A DNA stretch of 64,000 nucleotides from Neoasaia chiangmaiensis (GCF_002005465.1 NZ_CP014691.1:2054501-2118500), one strand, 5' to 3'; numbered from the stretch's first letter, positions 42,215-51,456 are shown. Notes: generated from the sequence alone by a model not told the origin. Program-made: numbers and translations.

Positions 42215-43204
42215 ATGAACAATCTCGCCGATATCTATCGCCACCTCCCCGATCAGCCCTCCGAAAAGACACTGGCCCGTGCCGACTACGAATCGCGGCA
42301 CTGGAGCAGCAGCATCCCGGGGCCGCTCAAGCCGGGAACGGAAGATCACAAGCGGGCCGTGGCGCAGATGTTCCGCGAGACGTTCAATCCTTACAAGCCG
42401 TCGGTCATCGCCTGGCCGAAACTCGATCCCGATACGCTGCACCGCATCACCTCCCTGCCGATCTGGGACATCGCGGTCGAGACCGAAGGCAAGGCCCGGC
42501 TGCGCATGGCGGCGTATGCGTCCATGCTCGACGACCCGGACATGAAGGATGCGCTGTCGCGCAATGCCTGGGAGGAGAACCGGCATAAGGAAGTCCTGAC
42601 CAAGCTGGTCGAGGCCTATGACATCAAGCTCCCGCCGGAACCGGACTATATCGAGCCGAAAGATACCGAATGGGCCTATCTGGTCACCGGTTTCTCGGAG
42701 TGCGTTGACAGCTTCTTCGCCTTCGGGCTGTTCGCTCTGGCGGAACGCGCCGGCCTCTTCCCGATGGAGCTGATCGAGACCTTCGAGCCGGTGATGCAGG
42801 AAGAGTGCCGGCACATCCTGCTGTTCGCCAACTGGCTTGCGTGGCATCGCGCGACCATGCCCTGGTGGAAGCGACCTTGGTTCGAAGCCCGCGTTCTCGC
42901 TGTATGGGTGTTCCTCGGCTACGAACGCGTCGGTCTGGCCCGCTCGCTGGACGGCGAGGGCAACGAACGTGCGCAGGATAACAACTTCACGGTCAGCGGC
43001 GCCAAGGACATGACCAACATGGATATCGCGCTGCCGGACCTCATGCAGCTTTGTCTGAGCGAGAACGACCGGCGTTTTGCCGGCTACGATCACCGTCTGC
43101 TTCGACCGACGACCATGCCCAACATGGTTCGCGCAGCGCTGGCGGGCATGAAGCTATGGAACAATGTGGCGGCACGCTTCACGAAAATAAAAGAGGCCGC
43201 ATGA
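42215..43204 (+). CDS. Ferritin-like diiron protein, first of a tandem pair
   Basis: 329 aa. Two carboxylate-His iron-binding boxes are visible: WEENRHKEVL (about residue 123) and MQEECRHILLF (about 194). Further Glu residues in helices such as TGFSECVDSFFAFGLFA complete a four-helix diiron site of the ferritin-like/ribonucleotide-reductase-like fold. It overlaps the next, paralogous gene by 4 nt. It could be a diiron oxygenase or hydroxylase; the substrate is unknown. Confidence 0.75.
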   Translation: MNNLADIYRHLPDQPSEKTLARADYESRHWSSSIPGPLKPGTEDHKRAVAQMFRETFNPYKPSVIAWPKLDPDTLHRITSLPIWDIAVETEGKARLRMAAYASMLDDPDMKDALSRNAWEENRHKEVLTKLVEAYDIKLPPEPDYIEPKDTEWAYLVTGFSECVDSFFAFGLFALAERAGLFPMELIETFEPVMQEECRHILLFANWLAWHRATMPWWKRPWFEARVLAVWVFLGYERVGLARSLDGEGNERAQDNNFTVSGAKDMTNMDIALPDLMQLCLSENDRRFAGYDHRLLRPTTMPNMVRAALAGMKLWNNVAARFTKIKEAA

Positions 43205-44064
43205 GCCTGCTCGAAGCCGGGTCGGACGCACATAAAGAGTTCTTCTGCCGACAATTCATCGACACGCATCAGGTCTTCGACCCCGAAGCGCTTCCGTGGC
43301 CCGAATTGACCGAGGCGGAACTGGAACGCCTGCGTGCGGTGCCGTTCTGGCAGGAGGTCTATCATACCGAGCGTCGGGCAGGCGCGATCGTGGATGCCTT
43401 CACACCGCAGGTGACCGACCCGGCCGTGCGGGAGGCCGTGCGTCTGCAAGGTTATGAGGAGGCCCGCCATGCGGACCTGATCCGCGTGATGATCGAGCGC
43501 TACGGTCTGGACGCGCACAGGCAGCCAATCGAGGCATTCCCGGCCGATCTGGAAACGGCGTTCATCGATTTCGGCTTTGGCGAATGTCTCGATGCGTTTC
43601 TGGGCTTCGGCGCATTCAAAAGCGCTCGCCAGTCGCAGTTTCTGCCTGAATCGATGTTCGAAATCTTCGATGTTCTGATGTTCGAGGAAACGCGGCACAT
43701 CGTATTCTTCATCAATTACATGGCCTGGCGCGAGCGCCAACGCGGGCTCGGTCGCCTCCGCCGCGAGGCGAAATCCTTGCGTTTCTATGGGCGCGCCCTG
43801 GGGCGGCTACTGGGTATGGTCCGGCGCGGCCAGCAGCCCAACGATGGACGGGACTTCGCCGTCACCCAGACGAACCTGTTTCTCGACGGCTTCTCGTTTC
43901 GCGGCTTCGTCGAGGACTGCTATCGCGAAAATGCCCGGCGCATGCATGCCTTCGACCCCGACCTGATGCAGCCGCGGCTTCTGCCCGGTATCGCCGACCT
44001 TGCGCTACGCGGCCTGGGCGTATGGGACAAAGGGCGCCCATTTTTGCGCCGCCGCACGATATGA
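43201..44064 (+). CDS. Ferritin-like diiron protein, second of a tandem pair
   Basis: 287 aa, clearly related to the gene upstream. The iron boxes are GYEEARHADLI (about residue 87) and LMFEETRHIVFF (about 158), with FGFGECLDAFLGFGAF between them, matching the paralogue's spacing. The ATG overlaps the previous stop (ATGA), so both subunits are probably made together and may form a heteromer. A bidirectional terminator separates it from recA. The function is unknown. Confidence 0.75.
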   Translation: MSLLEAGSDAHKEFFCRQFIDTHQVFDPEALPWPELTEAELERLRAVPFWQEVYHTERRAGAIVDAFTPQVTDPAVREAVRLQGYEEARHADLIRVMIERYGLDAHRQPIEAFPADLETAFIDFGFGECLDAFLGFGAFKSARQSQFLPESMFEIFDVLMFEETRHIVFFINYMAWRERQRGLGRLRREAKSLRFYGRALGRLLGMVRRGQQPNDGRDFAVTQTNLFLDGFSFRGFVEDCYRENARRMHAFDPDLMQPRLLPGIADLALRGLGVWDKGRPFLRRRTI

Positions 44065-44067
44065 GAT

Positions 44068-44109
44068 CTGCCCCGGCGGTGTTCGCGCCGGGGCAGGTCT
44101 GAGTTTTTA
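44068..44109. terminator. Bidirectional terminator between the diiron genes and recA
   Basis: CTGCCCCGGCG and CGCCGGGGCAG form an 11-bp stem (44068-44096), followed on the plus strand by GTCTGAGTTTTTA. It lies between two convergent genes. The T-run overlaps the recA stop region. Confidence 0.75.
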
Positions 44110-45153
44110 CTCTGCGTCCGCAATGGCGTCGGCAGCTTCCTGTTCGTCGGGCGTCGTCATCATCGCATCGGCAACGACCCCCGCCTGTTCACGGACCCGA
44201 CGCTCGATATCGGCGGCCATTTCCGGATGATCGCGCAGAAACTGCTTGGCGTTCTCACGACCCTGGCCGACGCGTTGGCTGTCATAGGAGAACCATGCGC
44301 CGGATTTCTCGACGATTCCGGCCTTGACCCCGAGGTCGATGAGTTCGCCCATCTTGCTCACGCCTTCGCCATACATGATGTCGAATTCGACCTGGCGGAA
44401 GGGCGGCGCCATCTTGTTCTTCACGACCTTGACCCGCGTCTGGTTGCCGACAACCTCGTCACGATCCTTGATCGAGCCGATACGACGGATATCCATGCGC
44501 ACGGATGCATAGAACTTGAGGGCGTTGCCGCCCGTCGTGGTCTCCGGGCTGCCGAACATGACACCGATCTTCATGCGGATCTGGTTGAGGAAGATCACCA
44601 TCGTGTTGGAGCGCGACACCGAGCCTGTCAGTTTGCGCAACGCCTGGCTCATGAGGCGCGCATGCAGGCCGACATGGCTGTCGCCCATGTCGCCTTCCAG
44701 TTCCGCGCGCGGCACCAGGGCGGCGACGCTATCCACGACAAGCACGTCGACCGCGCCTGAACGAACCAGCGTATCCGCGATCTCCAGGGCTTGCTCACCC
44801 GCGTCCGGCTGGCTGAGCAGGAGGTTGTCGACATCGACGCCCAGCTTGCGGGCATAGCCCGGGTCCAGCGCGTGCTCGGCATCGATGAAGGCGCACGTGC
44901 CGCCTTTCTTCTGCGCTTCGGCAATCGCATGCAGGGCCAGCGTCGTCTTGCCCGAACTTTCCGGTCCATAGATTTCGACGATGCGGCCACGCGGCAGACC
45001 GCCGATGCCCAGCGCGATGTCCAGCCCCAGCGAACCGCTCGAGATGACATCGGCCTGTTGCTTGGGCCTCTCGCCCATGCGCATGATCGATCCCTTGCCA
45101 AATGCGCGCTCGATCTGGCTGAGCGCGCCTTCCAGGGCCTTGGTCTTGTCCAT
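44107..45153 (-). CDS. recA: Recombinase RecA
   Basis: 348 aa. It forms ATP-dependent filaments on ssDNA for homologous recombination and SOS induction. Motifs are the Walker [36 protein letters not shown], the L2-region [20 protein letters not shown] and [20 protein letters not shown] 45153 has GAGG 7 nt upstream; an ATG at 45159 is in frame but too close to that site. The upstream region carries GTTC/GAAC boxes. Confidence 0.97.
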   Translation of the reverse strand: MDKTKALEGALSQIERAFGKGSIMRMGERPKQQADVISSGSLGLDIALGIGGLPRGRIVEIYGPESSGKTTLALHAIAEAQKKGGTCAFIDAEHALDPGYARKLGVDVDNLLLSQPDAGEQALEIADTLVRSGAVDVLVVDSVAALVPRAELEGDMGDSHVGLHARLMSQALRKLTGSVSRSNTMVIFLNQIRMKIGVMFGSPETTTGGNALKFYASVRMDIRRIGSIKDRDEVVGNQTRVKVVKNKMAPPFRQVEFDIMYGEGVSKMGELIDLGVKAGIVEKSGAWFSYDSQRVGQGRENAKQFLRDHPEMAADIERRVREQAGVVADAMMTTPDEQEAADAIADAE

Positions 45154-45232
45154 GGTCATCCCTCGTTGTCCGCTTTCTTCATTGTCGTTCAAGTACGATA
45201 CGACGGCAATGCGTCTCGCGCATTAACCTTTT

Positions 45233-45261
45233 GTTCGCATATGTTCCTATTGAGAACATAT
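45233..45261. promoter_or_regulatory. Palindromic GTTC/GAAC region upstream of recA
   Basis: A perfect palindrome, ATATGTTC-ctattga-GAACATAT (45239-45261), with another GTTC 10 bp upstream of the first (45233). Alphaproteobacterial LexA boxes are usually GTTC-N7-GTTC; here the direct repeat spacing is 6 and the 7-nt spacing is inverted. It is a candidate SOS operator with unusual geometry. Confidence 0.5.
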
Positions 45262-45316
45262 CATGACCAAACCCCCGTTTGCCAAGACCCTTCATCGAAA
45301 AATCCCGCATGTTTCA

Positions 45317-46369
45317 TCACCGGTTCATCCCGCGCTTGATGCGCCAGACCTGAGCGATGATCGCGGCCACGATCCGGAAATGCTCGATCGGAATCTCGGT
45401 ATCCAGCGGTAGAGGAAAAAGCGCACGGGCCAGGGGTGGGTTCGGCATAATGGGCACATTATTCCGACGGGCCAGATCCCGGATTCGCGCGGCAACGTCA
45501 TCCACACCCTTGGCGACGATCCGGGGTGCGCTGGGCGACTTCTGATCATACATGAGGGCGACAGCGTAGTGGGTCGGATTGGTCACGACGACTGTGGCGG
45601 TCTTGACGGCTTCCATCATGCGTTGCCGTGCCAGGCGCGCGCGCATCTGCTTCAGCCTGCCCTTGATATGGGGATCGCCTTCCATCTGGCGATATTCTTC
45701 CTTGACCTCCTGCAACGTCATTCGCAGTTTTGAAACACGTCGCTGCCAGTTCCATAGGATATCGATGCCGGCAAAGACGATCTGCGCACAAAGCAATGCC
45801 GCGCCGACCTGAACGATCGCGTGCATCAATCTCGCCAGAAGGATCGGAAGGCTGTAGCCGATAAGCGATGCGCTTTCATGAAGCAGGCTGCGAGCCTGCC
45901 AGAACATGATCGCACCGAAGGCCGCGCATTTTCCGATGGACTTCAGAGCGTCCATGAGCGCGCTGGCGCCAAGGATGCGACTTAGCCCCTTCATGGGCGA
46001 AAGCCGGCCGGGGTCGGGTGCCAGCGCGGAGAGGCGAAACAGGAAACCGGTTTGCAAAAGGCCGATGGCCAGGGCGAAAGTGGCGACCGCTCCGCCGAAG
46101 GGCAGGAAGAAGGTCAGCGCCGCGCGCAGACTGACCCGCATGGCAAGCTGCGGCGAAAGATCACCATCGCCCGCATGCAGCATCAGTCCACGCAGGATGG
46201 CGCCCTGCCGCGCGGCGCTTGCGGGTACGAATGCCACCATCATCAGGACGGCGACCAGCAGCATGGCAGCGGATATTGCCTCGCGCGAGAAAAGAACGTT
46301 GCCCTCCTCTCGCGCCTGTTCGAGGCGCCGCGCCGAGGGGGCATAGGGTTTTTCCTCCGACTCGGCCAA
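45317..46369 (-). CDS. flhB: Flagellar type III export protein FlhB
   Basis: 350 aa. Four membrane helices in the first 220 residues, then a cytoplasmic domain with the autocleavage motif NPTH (VVVTNPTHYAVALMYD). FlhB gates substrate switching from rod/hook to filament proteins. PRIVAKGVDDVAARIRDLAR and VPIMPNPPLARALF are family hallmarks. It follows fliR after 3 nt in the flgBC-fliEQR-flhB operon. Confidence 0.95.
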   Translation of the reverse strand: MAESEEKPYAPSARRLEQAREEGNVLFSREAISAAMLLVAVLMMVAFVPASAARQGAILRGLMLHAGDGDLSPQLAMRVSLRAALTFFLPFGGAVATFALAIGLLQTGFLFRLSALAPDPGRLSPMKGLSRILGASALMDALKSIGKCAAFGAIMFWQARSLLHESASLIGYSLPILLARLMHAIVQVGAALLCAQIVFAGIDILWNWQRRVSKLRMTLQEVKEEYRQMEGDPHIKGRLKQMRARLARQRMMEAVKTATVVVTNPTHYAVALMYDQKSPSAPRIVAKGVDDVAARIRDLARRNNVPIMPNPPLARALFPLPLDTEIPIEHFRIVAAIIAQVWRIKRGMNR

Positions 46370-46372
46370 GCC

Positions 46373-47185
46373 TCACAGTCCCGGCAGATGACTGAGCATG
46401 TCGAACGACCAGTTACCCCAGACGACCGTCATCGGGCGCAGCAGCAGGGCCAGAAGCGCCAGACCGCCAATAATCTGAAGCGGCGTTGCCAGATTATATA
46501 TCTGGAGATTGGGAATCACACGGCTCACGATGCCAAGCGCGATCTGCCACAGGACAGACAGCAGCAGGAACGGGGCGATCAGTTCGAGCGACAGCACGAA
46601 CATCCGCTCTGTCGTCTGGATGACGACATGCGTCGTATCCTCCAAAATCGGCCACTGAACCGCGCCCCAGAGGGCGCCGCCGGGCGGGATGAAGTCATAA
46701 CTGCCGACGAGGGCACGGATCGGGTAAATGTAGATGCCGCTCGTCAGCAGCAGGACAGGCGCCAGCAAGCTGAAGAAACGACTGAGCACGGACGTCTCCG
46801 CGCCCAGTTCGGGGTCGGGCTGAAGGACGCTCGACAGTCCCGTCAACAGCGAAAGGAACTGACCGGCCAGCGGCAGGATCATCGCCGCGAGCCGCGCGAG
46901 CCAGCCCAGGAAAAGGCCGACGAACAACTCGACGGAAGCGAGTGCCAGGACGCGCAAGGGCGCGGCATCGGTCAGACCGTCGGCGGCAAAAATGGACGCT
47001 GCCGTGGGGGCGATGAGAAAGGTCAACCCAACGGCCAGTCCGGCACGGACCGTCATCGGCGAACTCGTCTCGCCAAGGCCGGGCATCAGCATCACAACCG
47101 CACTGACACGGCATAGCACAAGCGCGAACAGCAAGGCCGTTGCGGGCAGCGAGACCAGCAGGATGCTGTCGGCGGGGCCGCTCAT
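46373..47185 (-). CDS. fliR: Flagellar export gate protein FliR
   Basis: 270 aa with several membrane segments (LLVSLPATALLFALVLCRVS; SSPMTVRAGLAVGLTFLIAP; LFVGLFLGWLARLAAMILPL). FliR is part of the FliPQR core of the export gate. PNLQIYNLATPLQIIGGLAL is typical. The start overlaps the fliQ stop. Confidence 0.93.
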   Translation of the reverse strand: MSGPADSILLVSLPATALLFALVLCRVSAVVMLMPGLGETSSPMTVRAGLAVGLTFLIAPTAASIFAADGLTDAAPLRVLALASVELFVGLFLGWLARLAAMILPLAGQFLSLLTGLSSVLQPDPELGAETSVLSRFFSLLAPVLLLTSGIYIYPIRALVGSYDFIPPGGALWGAVQWPILEDTTHVVIQTTERMFVLSLELIAPFLLLSVLWQIALGIVSRVIPNLQIYNLATPLQIIGGLALLALLLRPMTVVWGNWSFDMLSHLPGL

Positions 47186-47454
47186 GTTCCGCCAACGAGG
47201 ATCAACTGGTCGAACATGAAGCGGGCGAAATCAAGCAGTGTCGCTGTCATGAAGGGGCCGGAAAAGACCAGCAACATGGCGATGGCCAACAGTTTCGGCA
47301 CGAAAGCCAGGGTGGCTTCGTTGATCTGCGTCACGGCCTGAAGAAGCGAGATCAGCAATCCGACGACCAGTGCGGCCAGCAGGGCCGGTGCGCTCAGCTT
47401 GAGCGTAACGATCAGCATCTGGTGCAGGATCGCCGGAAGATCGATCGCCTCCAT
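47182..47454 (-). CDS. fliQ: Flagellar export gate protein FliQ
   Basis: 90 aa, two membrane helices (LSAPALLAALVVGLLISLLQ; LAIAMLLVFSGPFMTATLLD) joined by AVTQINEATLAFVPKL, the family signature. Standard length. It overlaps fliR by 4 nt and abuts fliE. Confidence 0.95.
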   Translation of the reverse strand: MEAIDLPAILHQMLIVTLKLSAPALLAALVVGLLISLLQAVTQINEATLAFVPKLLAIAMLLVFSGPFMTATLLDFARFMFDQLILVGGT

Positions 47455-47768
47455 CAGATCGACATGCGCATGACGTCCTGATACGCCTGCACGAACCGAT
47501 CGCGCAGCGCCGTCGTCGTTTGCAAGGCTAGTTGCGCGTTGGATACGGCCGTGACGATCTGCGTCATGTCGCCGCCGCCCTGAATTCCCTGCGCCGCCTG
47601 TTTTTCCGCGTCATGGCCGGTCGCGATCGCATCCGAGACGGCCTGTTTCAGCATGCTGCCGAAACTGCCGGTGCCGTCGGTCGTGCCGTTGTCCACCGGG
47701 GCGGTCGCATCGAGGCCCTGCAGGGTCCGCGCATAGGCGTTGCGTGCCTGTGTGACATCGCCGATCAT
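47454..47768 (-). CDS. fliE: Flagellar hook-basal body protein FliE
   Basis: 104 aa. FGSMLKQAVSDAIATGHDAE and TQIVTAVSNAQLALQTTTAL, RDRFVQAYQDVMRMSI match FliE, the adaptor between the MS ring/export gate and the rod. It overlaps flgC by 4 nt. Confidence 0.92.
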   Translation of the reverse strand: MIGDVTQARNAYARTLQGLDATAPVDNGTTDGTGSFGSMLKQAVSDAIATGHDAEKQAAQGIQGGGDMTQIVTAVSNAQLALQTTTALRDRFVQAYQDVMRMSI

Positions 47769-48172
47769 TTCAGAAGGTCCAGTGTGCGCGACAGCATGGA
47801 GCGGGTGACCTGCATCGTATTGAGGTTGGCCTCGTAGGATCGTTGGGCTTCGTGCATGTCCATCATCTCCACCATGGTATCGACGTTGGCGACCTTGACG
47901 TATCCGCGTGCATCGGCGGCGGGGTGCGAAGGATCGAAACGCGTCTGGAAATCAGACTGGTCTCGCCCGATCTCGCTGACCTGCACGTTGCTGGCGCCGG
48001 TTTCCGCATCGATGGCTTCCGAAAAGGTGATCGTCTTGCGGCGATAGGGATCGGCGCCAGGCGTGGAACCCGTCGTGTCCTGATTGGCAAGATTCTCGGC
48101 GACCACGCGCAGGCGCTGGGCCTGCGCATCCATCCCACTGGCCGAGACGCCGATTGCACCGGAAAGATTCAT
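47765..48172 (-). CDS. flgC: Flagellar basal-body rod protein FlgC
   Basis: 135 aa. The N-terminal AIGVSASGMDAQAQRLRVVA then ENLANQDTTG and the C-terminal VDTMVEMMDMHEAQRSYEAN are the conserved axial-protein ends. It is a proximal rod component, 12 nt after flgB. Confidence 0.95.
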   Translation of the reverse strand: MNLSGAIGVSASGMDAQAQRLRVVAENLANQDTTGSTPGADPYRRKTITFSEAIDAETGASNVQVSEIGRDQSDFQTRFDPSHPAADARGYVKVANVDTMVEMMDMHEAQRSYEANLNTMQVTRSMLSRTLDLLK

Positions 48173-48184
48173 GGATCGTCTCCG

Positions 48185-48607
48185 TTATTTGCCAAGCACG
48201 GTCTGGAACATGTTCATGTATTTACCGTAGAGATTGACGACCAGATGCTGCTGGTCGCTGACATCGGCAATCTGCTCCATCTCGTGCTCAAGCGAGACGC
48301 GGTTGCCGTCCAGCGCCCGCTCGGGCGAGGGCCTTGCCATCGTTTCGGCGCTTCCGTCGCCATCGCCGATATGGGCAGGGTTGGTCCGTACCGGCGTTAC
48401 GTCGTCCGCGTTCAGCGACGGTTGAAATGGCGTGACATCACGAGGCGTGTAGTCCGGTGTGTCGGCATTCGCCACGTTGCTGGCGAGAACCTGCTGCCGG
48501 GTCTGCAACCAGGCCATGCGGTTCTGGCCGAGCGCCAGAAGATCCGTTCCGCCCGTGGTGTTCTGTCCCGCACCGACACGGGTCATGGCGATATCGGCAT
48601 TCAGCAT
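48185..48607 (-). CDS. flgB: Flagellar basal-body rod protein FlgB
   Basis: 140 aa. QTRQQVLASNVANADTPDYT is the axial-protein N-terminal motif and VVNLYGKYMNMFQTVLGK the end. It is the first gene of the minus-strand flagellar operon and divergent from fliO-fliP. Confidence 0.93.
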   Translation of the reverse strand: MLNADIAMTRVGAGQNTTGGTDLLALGQNRMAWLQTRQQVLASNVANADTPDYTPRDVTPFQPSLNADDVTPVRTNPAHIGDGDGSAETMARPSPERALDGNRVSLEHEMEQIADVSDQQHLVVNLYGKYMNMFQTVLGK

Positions 48608-48794
48608 GGTGGCGGCGTCTCACTGCTTTCAATTGTCCGTTCTGGCGGCAGAATGACGGCGGATGGTTAATGTTTCGTTGCTGGCTGTTCCTGGAATCGG
48701 AAAAATTTCCTGACGTCGGTCCGGTTGGAATTAACCGGATCTTCAGGAATGCGCGCCTACATCCGTCGGCACGGGACCACGGAGGGCGCGGAAC
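48608..48794. promoter_or_regulatory. Divergent flagellar promoter region with a palindrome
   Basis: Lies between flgB (minus) and fliO (plus). TCCGGTT-ggaatt-AACCGGA (48720-48739) is a perfect 7-bp inverted repeat and a likely operator for a flagellar regulator. No sigma-54 GG-GC box was found. Confidence 0.45.
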
Positions 48795-49061
48795 ATGGCG
48801 ATTTCTGAAATATTGCAGTCTTGTGCTGCCTTGCTGGCTGTCGTGGCAATCCTGTTGTCGGTTCGGCCCCTGCTGCGCCGTGTCAATGCCCTGCGCTCAT
48901 CCGGTTTGAATGGCGCGATCAATGTGCAGGGCGCCCTGAACCTGGACCGCAACCGGCGGCTGATGTTGATCGACTGCGATGGCGCACGTGCGCTGGTGCT
49001 TATAGGTGGAACGCGCGACATCGTCCTGCCATGGCCCCCTGGCGAGAAGTCATCGCCATGA
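48795..49061 (+). CDS. fliO: Flagellar biosynthesis protein FliO-like
   Basis: 88 aa. A single N-terminal membrane helix (ILQSCAALLAVVAILLSVRP) followed by a small beta domain (INVQGALNLDRNRRLMLIDC, GARALVLIGGTRDIVLPWPP) typical of short FliO proteins that assist FliP assembly. It overlaps fliP by 4 nt. Confidence 0.82.
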   Translation: MAISEILQSCAALLAVVAILLSVRPLLRRVNALRSSGLNGAINVQGALNLDRNRRLMLIDCDGARALVLIGGTRDIVLPWPPGEKSSP

Positions 49062-49792
49062 AACGCCTGATCGTTATTCTGGGCCTGGGGATGATGGTCT
49101 GGCCGCATTACGGCTGGGCGCAGTCGCTCAGCCTCGATTTCGGTCAGGGCGGTCCGGGGACGACAAGTCGCCTCGTGCAGCTGACGGCGCTCATCACGCT
49201 GCTGTCACTTGCGCCCAGCCTGCTGGTGATGGTCACGGCGTTCACGCGAATCGTCATCGTTCTGTCGTTGCTGCGGAGCGCGCTCGGCACACAAGGCACG
49301 CCGCCGAACACGGTTCTGATCGGCCTTTCGCTTTTTCTCACGTTGTTCGTCATGCAGCCTGTTCTCGACCGGTCATGGACGAAGGGGCTGTCGCCGATGA
49401 TGACGGGACGCATGACGGAAATGGATGGACTGCGCGCCGCAGCCGAGCCGTTTCGGAGCTTCATGGCGGTGCATGCGCGCCGGGAGGATCTGTCGGCCTT
49501 CCTGAACATGGCGCATCTGCCGTCCCCGGCGCGAGCCGTCGAGACACCATGGCGCGTCCTGATTCCGGCGTTCATGGTCGGGGAGTTGCGACGGGGTTTC
49601 GAGATGGGCTTCCTGCTCTATCTGCCGTTTCTCGTCATCGATCTGGTGGTATCCAGTGTGTTGATGAGTCTGGGCATGATGATGTTACCGCCCAGTACGG
49701 TATCCCTGCCGTTCAAGCTGATCTTCTTCGTGCTTGTGGATGGCTGGCAGCTCGTGGCGGGCAGTCTGGTTCGTAGCTTCGGGATGGGCTAG
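49058..49792 (+). CDS. fliP: Flagellar export gate protein FliP
   Basis: 244 aa with signal peptide (LIVILGLGMMVWPHYGWAQS) and four membrane helices. Motifs are TAFTRIVIVLSLLRSALGTQ, PPNTVLIGLSLFLTLFVMQP and LLYLPFLVIDLVVSSVLMSL, GMMMLPPSTVSLPFKLIFFV. It forms the FliPQR export channel core. The stop overlaps the end of the convergent GGT-like gene. Confidence 0.95.
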   Translation: MKRLIVILGLGMMVWPHYGWAQSLSLDFGQGGPGTTSRLVQLTALITLLSLAPSLLVMVTAFTRIVIVLSLLRSALGTQGTPPNTVLIGLSLFLTLFVMQPVLDRSWTKGLSPMMTGRMTEMDGLRAAAEPFRSFMAVHARREDLSAFLNMAHLPSPARAVETPWRVLIPAFMVGELRRGFEMGFLLYLPFLVIDLVVSSVLMSLGMMMLPPSTVSLPFKLIFFVLVDGWQLVAGSLVRSFGMG

Positions 49793-51162
49793 CGGTCATC
49801 GCCCGTGGCGAGCCCGGTACCACGTGGATCAGTCTCGCCGATGCATGTGCCGCCGCGACAGACGGCGGCATTCAGGCGACCGCTGCCCTCATGGGGAAGG
49901 GCTGCGTCCTGCAACACGGCCTGCGTGCCGGCTCCCAGGGCATCGGCTGCATCGTTCTGGCCGGAACTTGCCAGCGCGCCGCGCAATGTGCCGCGGGATT
50001 GCACGATGGCCGCGCCCAGCAGCGGCTGCGGGCCATGCGCCGGGGAGGCGCCGATCACGACGCCCGTTCCCGGGGCCACGCGACCGGTGCCGAACAGATT
50101 GCCGTCCGTCAGTGCACAGGCGACGGCGCCGCCCTGACGATCCGTCACCACGAGCGACGTCGACGCTGGCAATGCACCCAACGCGCCGTTGCCGCGTGCG
50201 CCCGAATCCAGCGCGGCCTGCGCTGCGGCCACCAGATCCGTACTGTTGCCGCCAGCCGCATGCGCCGCGCGCCAGGCCGCGACGGCGCCCTGCGCCGAAC
50301 CGCCGTTCCGCACCATGCTGGCGGCACCGTAACCACCATCGGCAGGCGGTGGCAGGAAATAGGCCGTATTGCGACCGGACGTGACCTGTAATGAAGGCAC
50401 CTGTGCCGGCAGGGCCGTGCGCAGCGCGGCGACATCAAGGGCGCCTCCGGCGGCGGATGCGGATTCGGCATAGATTGCACCCAGGGCGCCATTATACAGA
50501 TCGCCGACGCCGACATGGCTGATGCGTTCGAGGAAGTTGGCTAGCTGCGGCTGCGACAGGGCGTCGCCATCCTGCAACACGGCGTCTTCGGCGCGCGTAA
50601 ACGTGTTGCGTGCGGTTTCGTCGGCCAGCAATGCGTTGTGGACGGCTGCCAGATCGGCGCCGAAGGCACGGCTGACGGTGATTCCGTTCCGCGCCAGAGC
50701 GATGGCCGGCTGCATCGTATCGGCGAACTCGACGCTACCGTAGCGTAGTTGCATGAGGAAAAGACCGCGGGGCGTCATGGGCACGGCTGCCGGCCGGGCG
50801 CCGGCCGGCGCGCTCGACGCAGCGTTTTGCGGCGCGGCAGGCAGGAACAGGAAGGACTGTGGTGCTTCACCGGGGCGCGCGGCGATGCATGCGCCGCCGC
50901 CACCCAGGGACGCGCGGGAAGGCAACGTGACGGAAAGGGCCAGGGCGGTGGCGGTTGCGGCGTCGGCTGCGTTGCCGCCATGCGCCAGCACGTCGCGCCC
51001 GGTCAGGGCCGCCTGTGGCTCATCCGCGACGACCGTGCCGACATAGCCGGTCAGAACCGTATCGGTATGTTTGCCGCCGCCGAGTACATCGAAACCGGGC
51101 GGAAGCACGGCGCATCCGGCCAGTGATCCCGCAGCCAGGCCTGCAAGCGTTCGGACGGCCAT
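49789..51162 (-). CDS. Gamma-glutamyltranspeptidase-like lipoprotein
   Basis: 457 aa from ATG 51162, with lipobox SLAGC (Cys at residue 17), so probably membrane anchored. GRDVLAHGGNAADAATATAL, LSVTLPSRASLGGGGACIAA and the NLFGTGRVAPGTGVVIGASP segment fit the GGT/cephalosporin-acylase fold. It is about 100 residues shorter than usual GGTs. Where GGT has the nucleophile TTHYS, this protein has ASTSLVV, so catalysis is uncertain. It is convergent with fliP. Confidence 0.68.
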   Translation of the reverse strand: MAVRTLAGLAAGSLAGCAVLPPGFDVLGGGKHTDTVLTGYVGTVVADEPQAALTGRDVLAHGGNAADAATATALALSVTLPSRASLGGGGACIAARPGEAPQSFLFLPAAPQNAASSAPAGARPAAVPMTPRGLFLMQLRYGSVEFADTMQPAIALARNGITVSRAFGADLAAVHNALLADETARNTFTRAEDAVLQDGDALSQPQLANFLERISHVGVGDLYNGALGAIYAESASAAGGALDVAALRTALPAQVPSLQVTSGRNTAYFLPPPADGGYGAASMVRNGGSAQGAVAAWRAAHAAGGNSTDLVAAAQAALDSGARGNGALGALPASTSLVVTDRQGGAVACALTDGNLFGTGRVAPGTGVVIGASPAHGPQPLLGAAIVQSRGTLRGALASSGQNDAADALGAGTQAVLQDAALPHEGSGRLNAAVCRGGTCIGETDPRGTGLATGDDR

Positions 51163-51456
51163 TCCGGCAGCGCGCCGATGAAGGCGGCGAGAGCGACTGG
51201 GGGCGTCCGTTCGACGTTGCACCACGTGCGGGTTCTCCAATGACCCCTTCGGGCCTCTCGATGTTCCGTGCCGGGACGCCTTCACGACGCCAGGACGGCG
51301 AATCCCGAAGCGAATCCGTCCCGAGTACGCATCTAACCGCGTTCCTGTTTGGCGGCAACCGGGCCTTCGCGACTTCGCATGGCTGGCGTGCACTTTGCGT
51401 CCGTCCGCTCGATCGCCTATGCACCACGTCATCCGCGACATCCCGGAGCATCGATC
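51163..51456. other. Divergent upstream region of the GGT-like and DsbA-family genes
   Basis: 294 bp. The minus-strand frame of the GGT-like gene stays open to 51441 but starts far from its lipobox, so I regard this as mostly non-coding. No clear promoter or operator was assigned. Confidence 0.3.

Noticed and set aside
46052-47116. 354-codon plus-strand frame over flhB/fliR
   Set aside because: Shadow of the flagellar genes; very Gln/Arg-rich, no motif.
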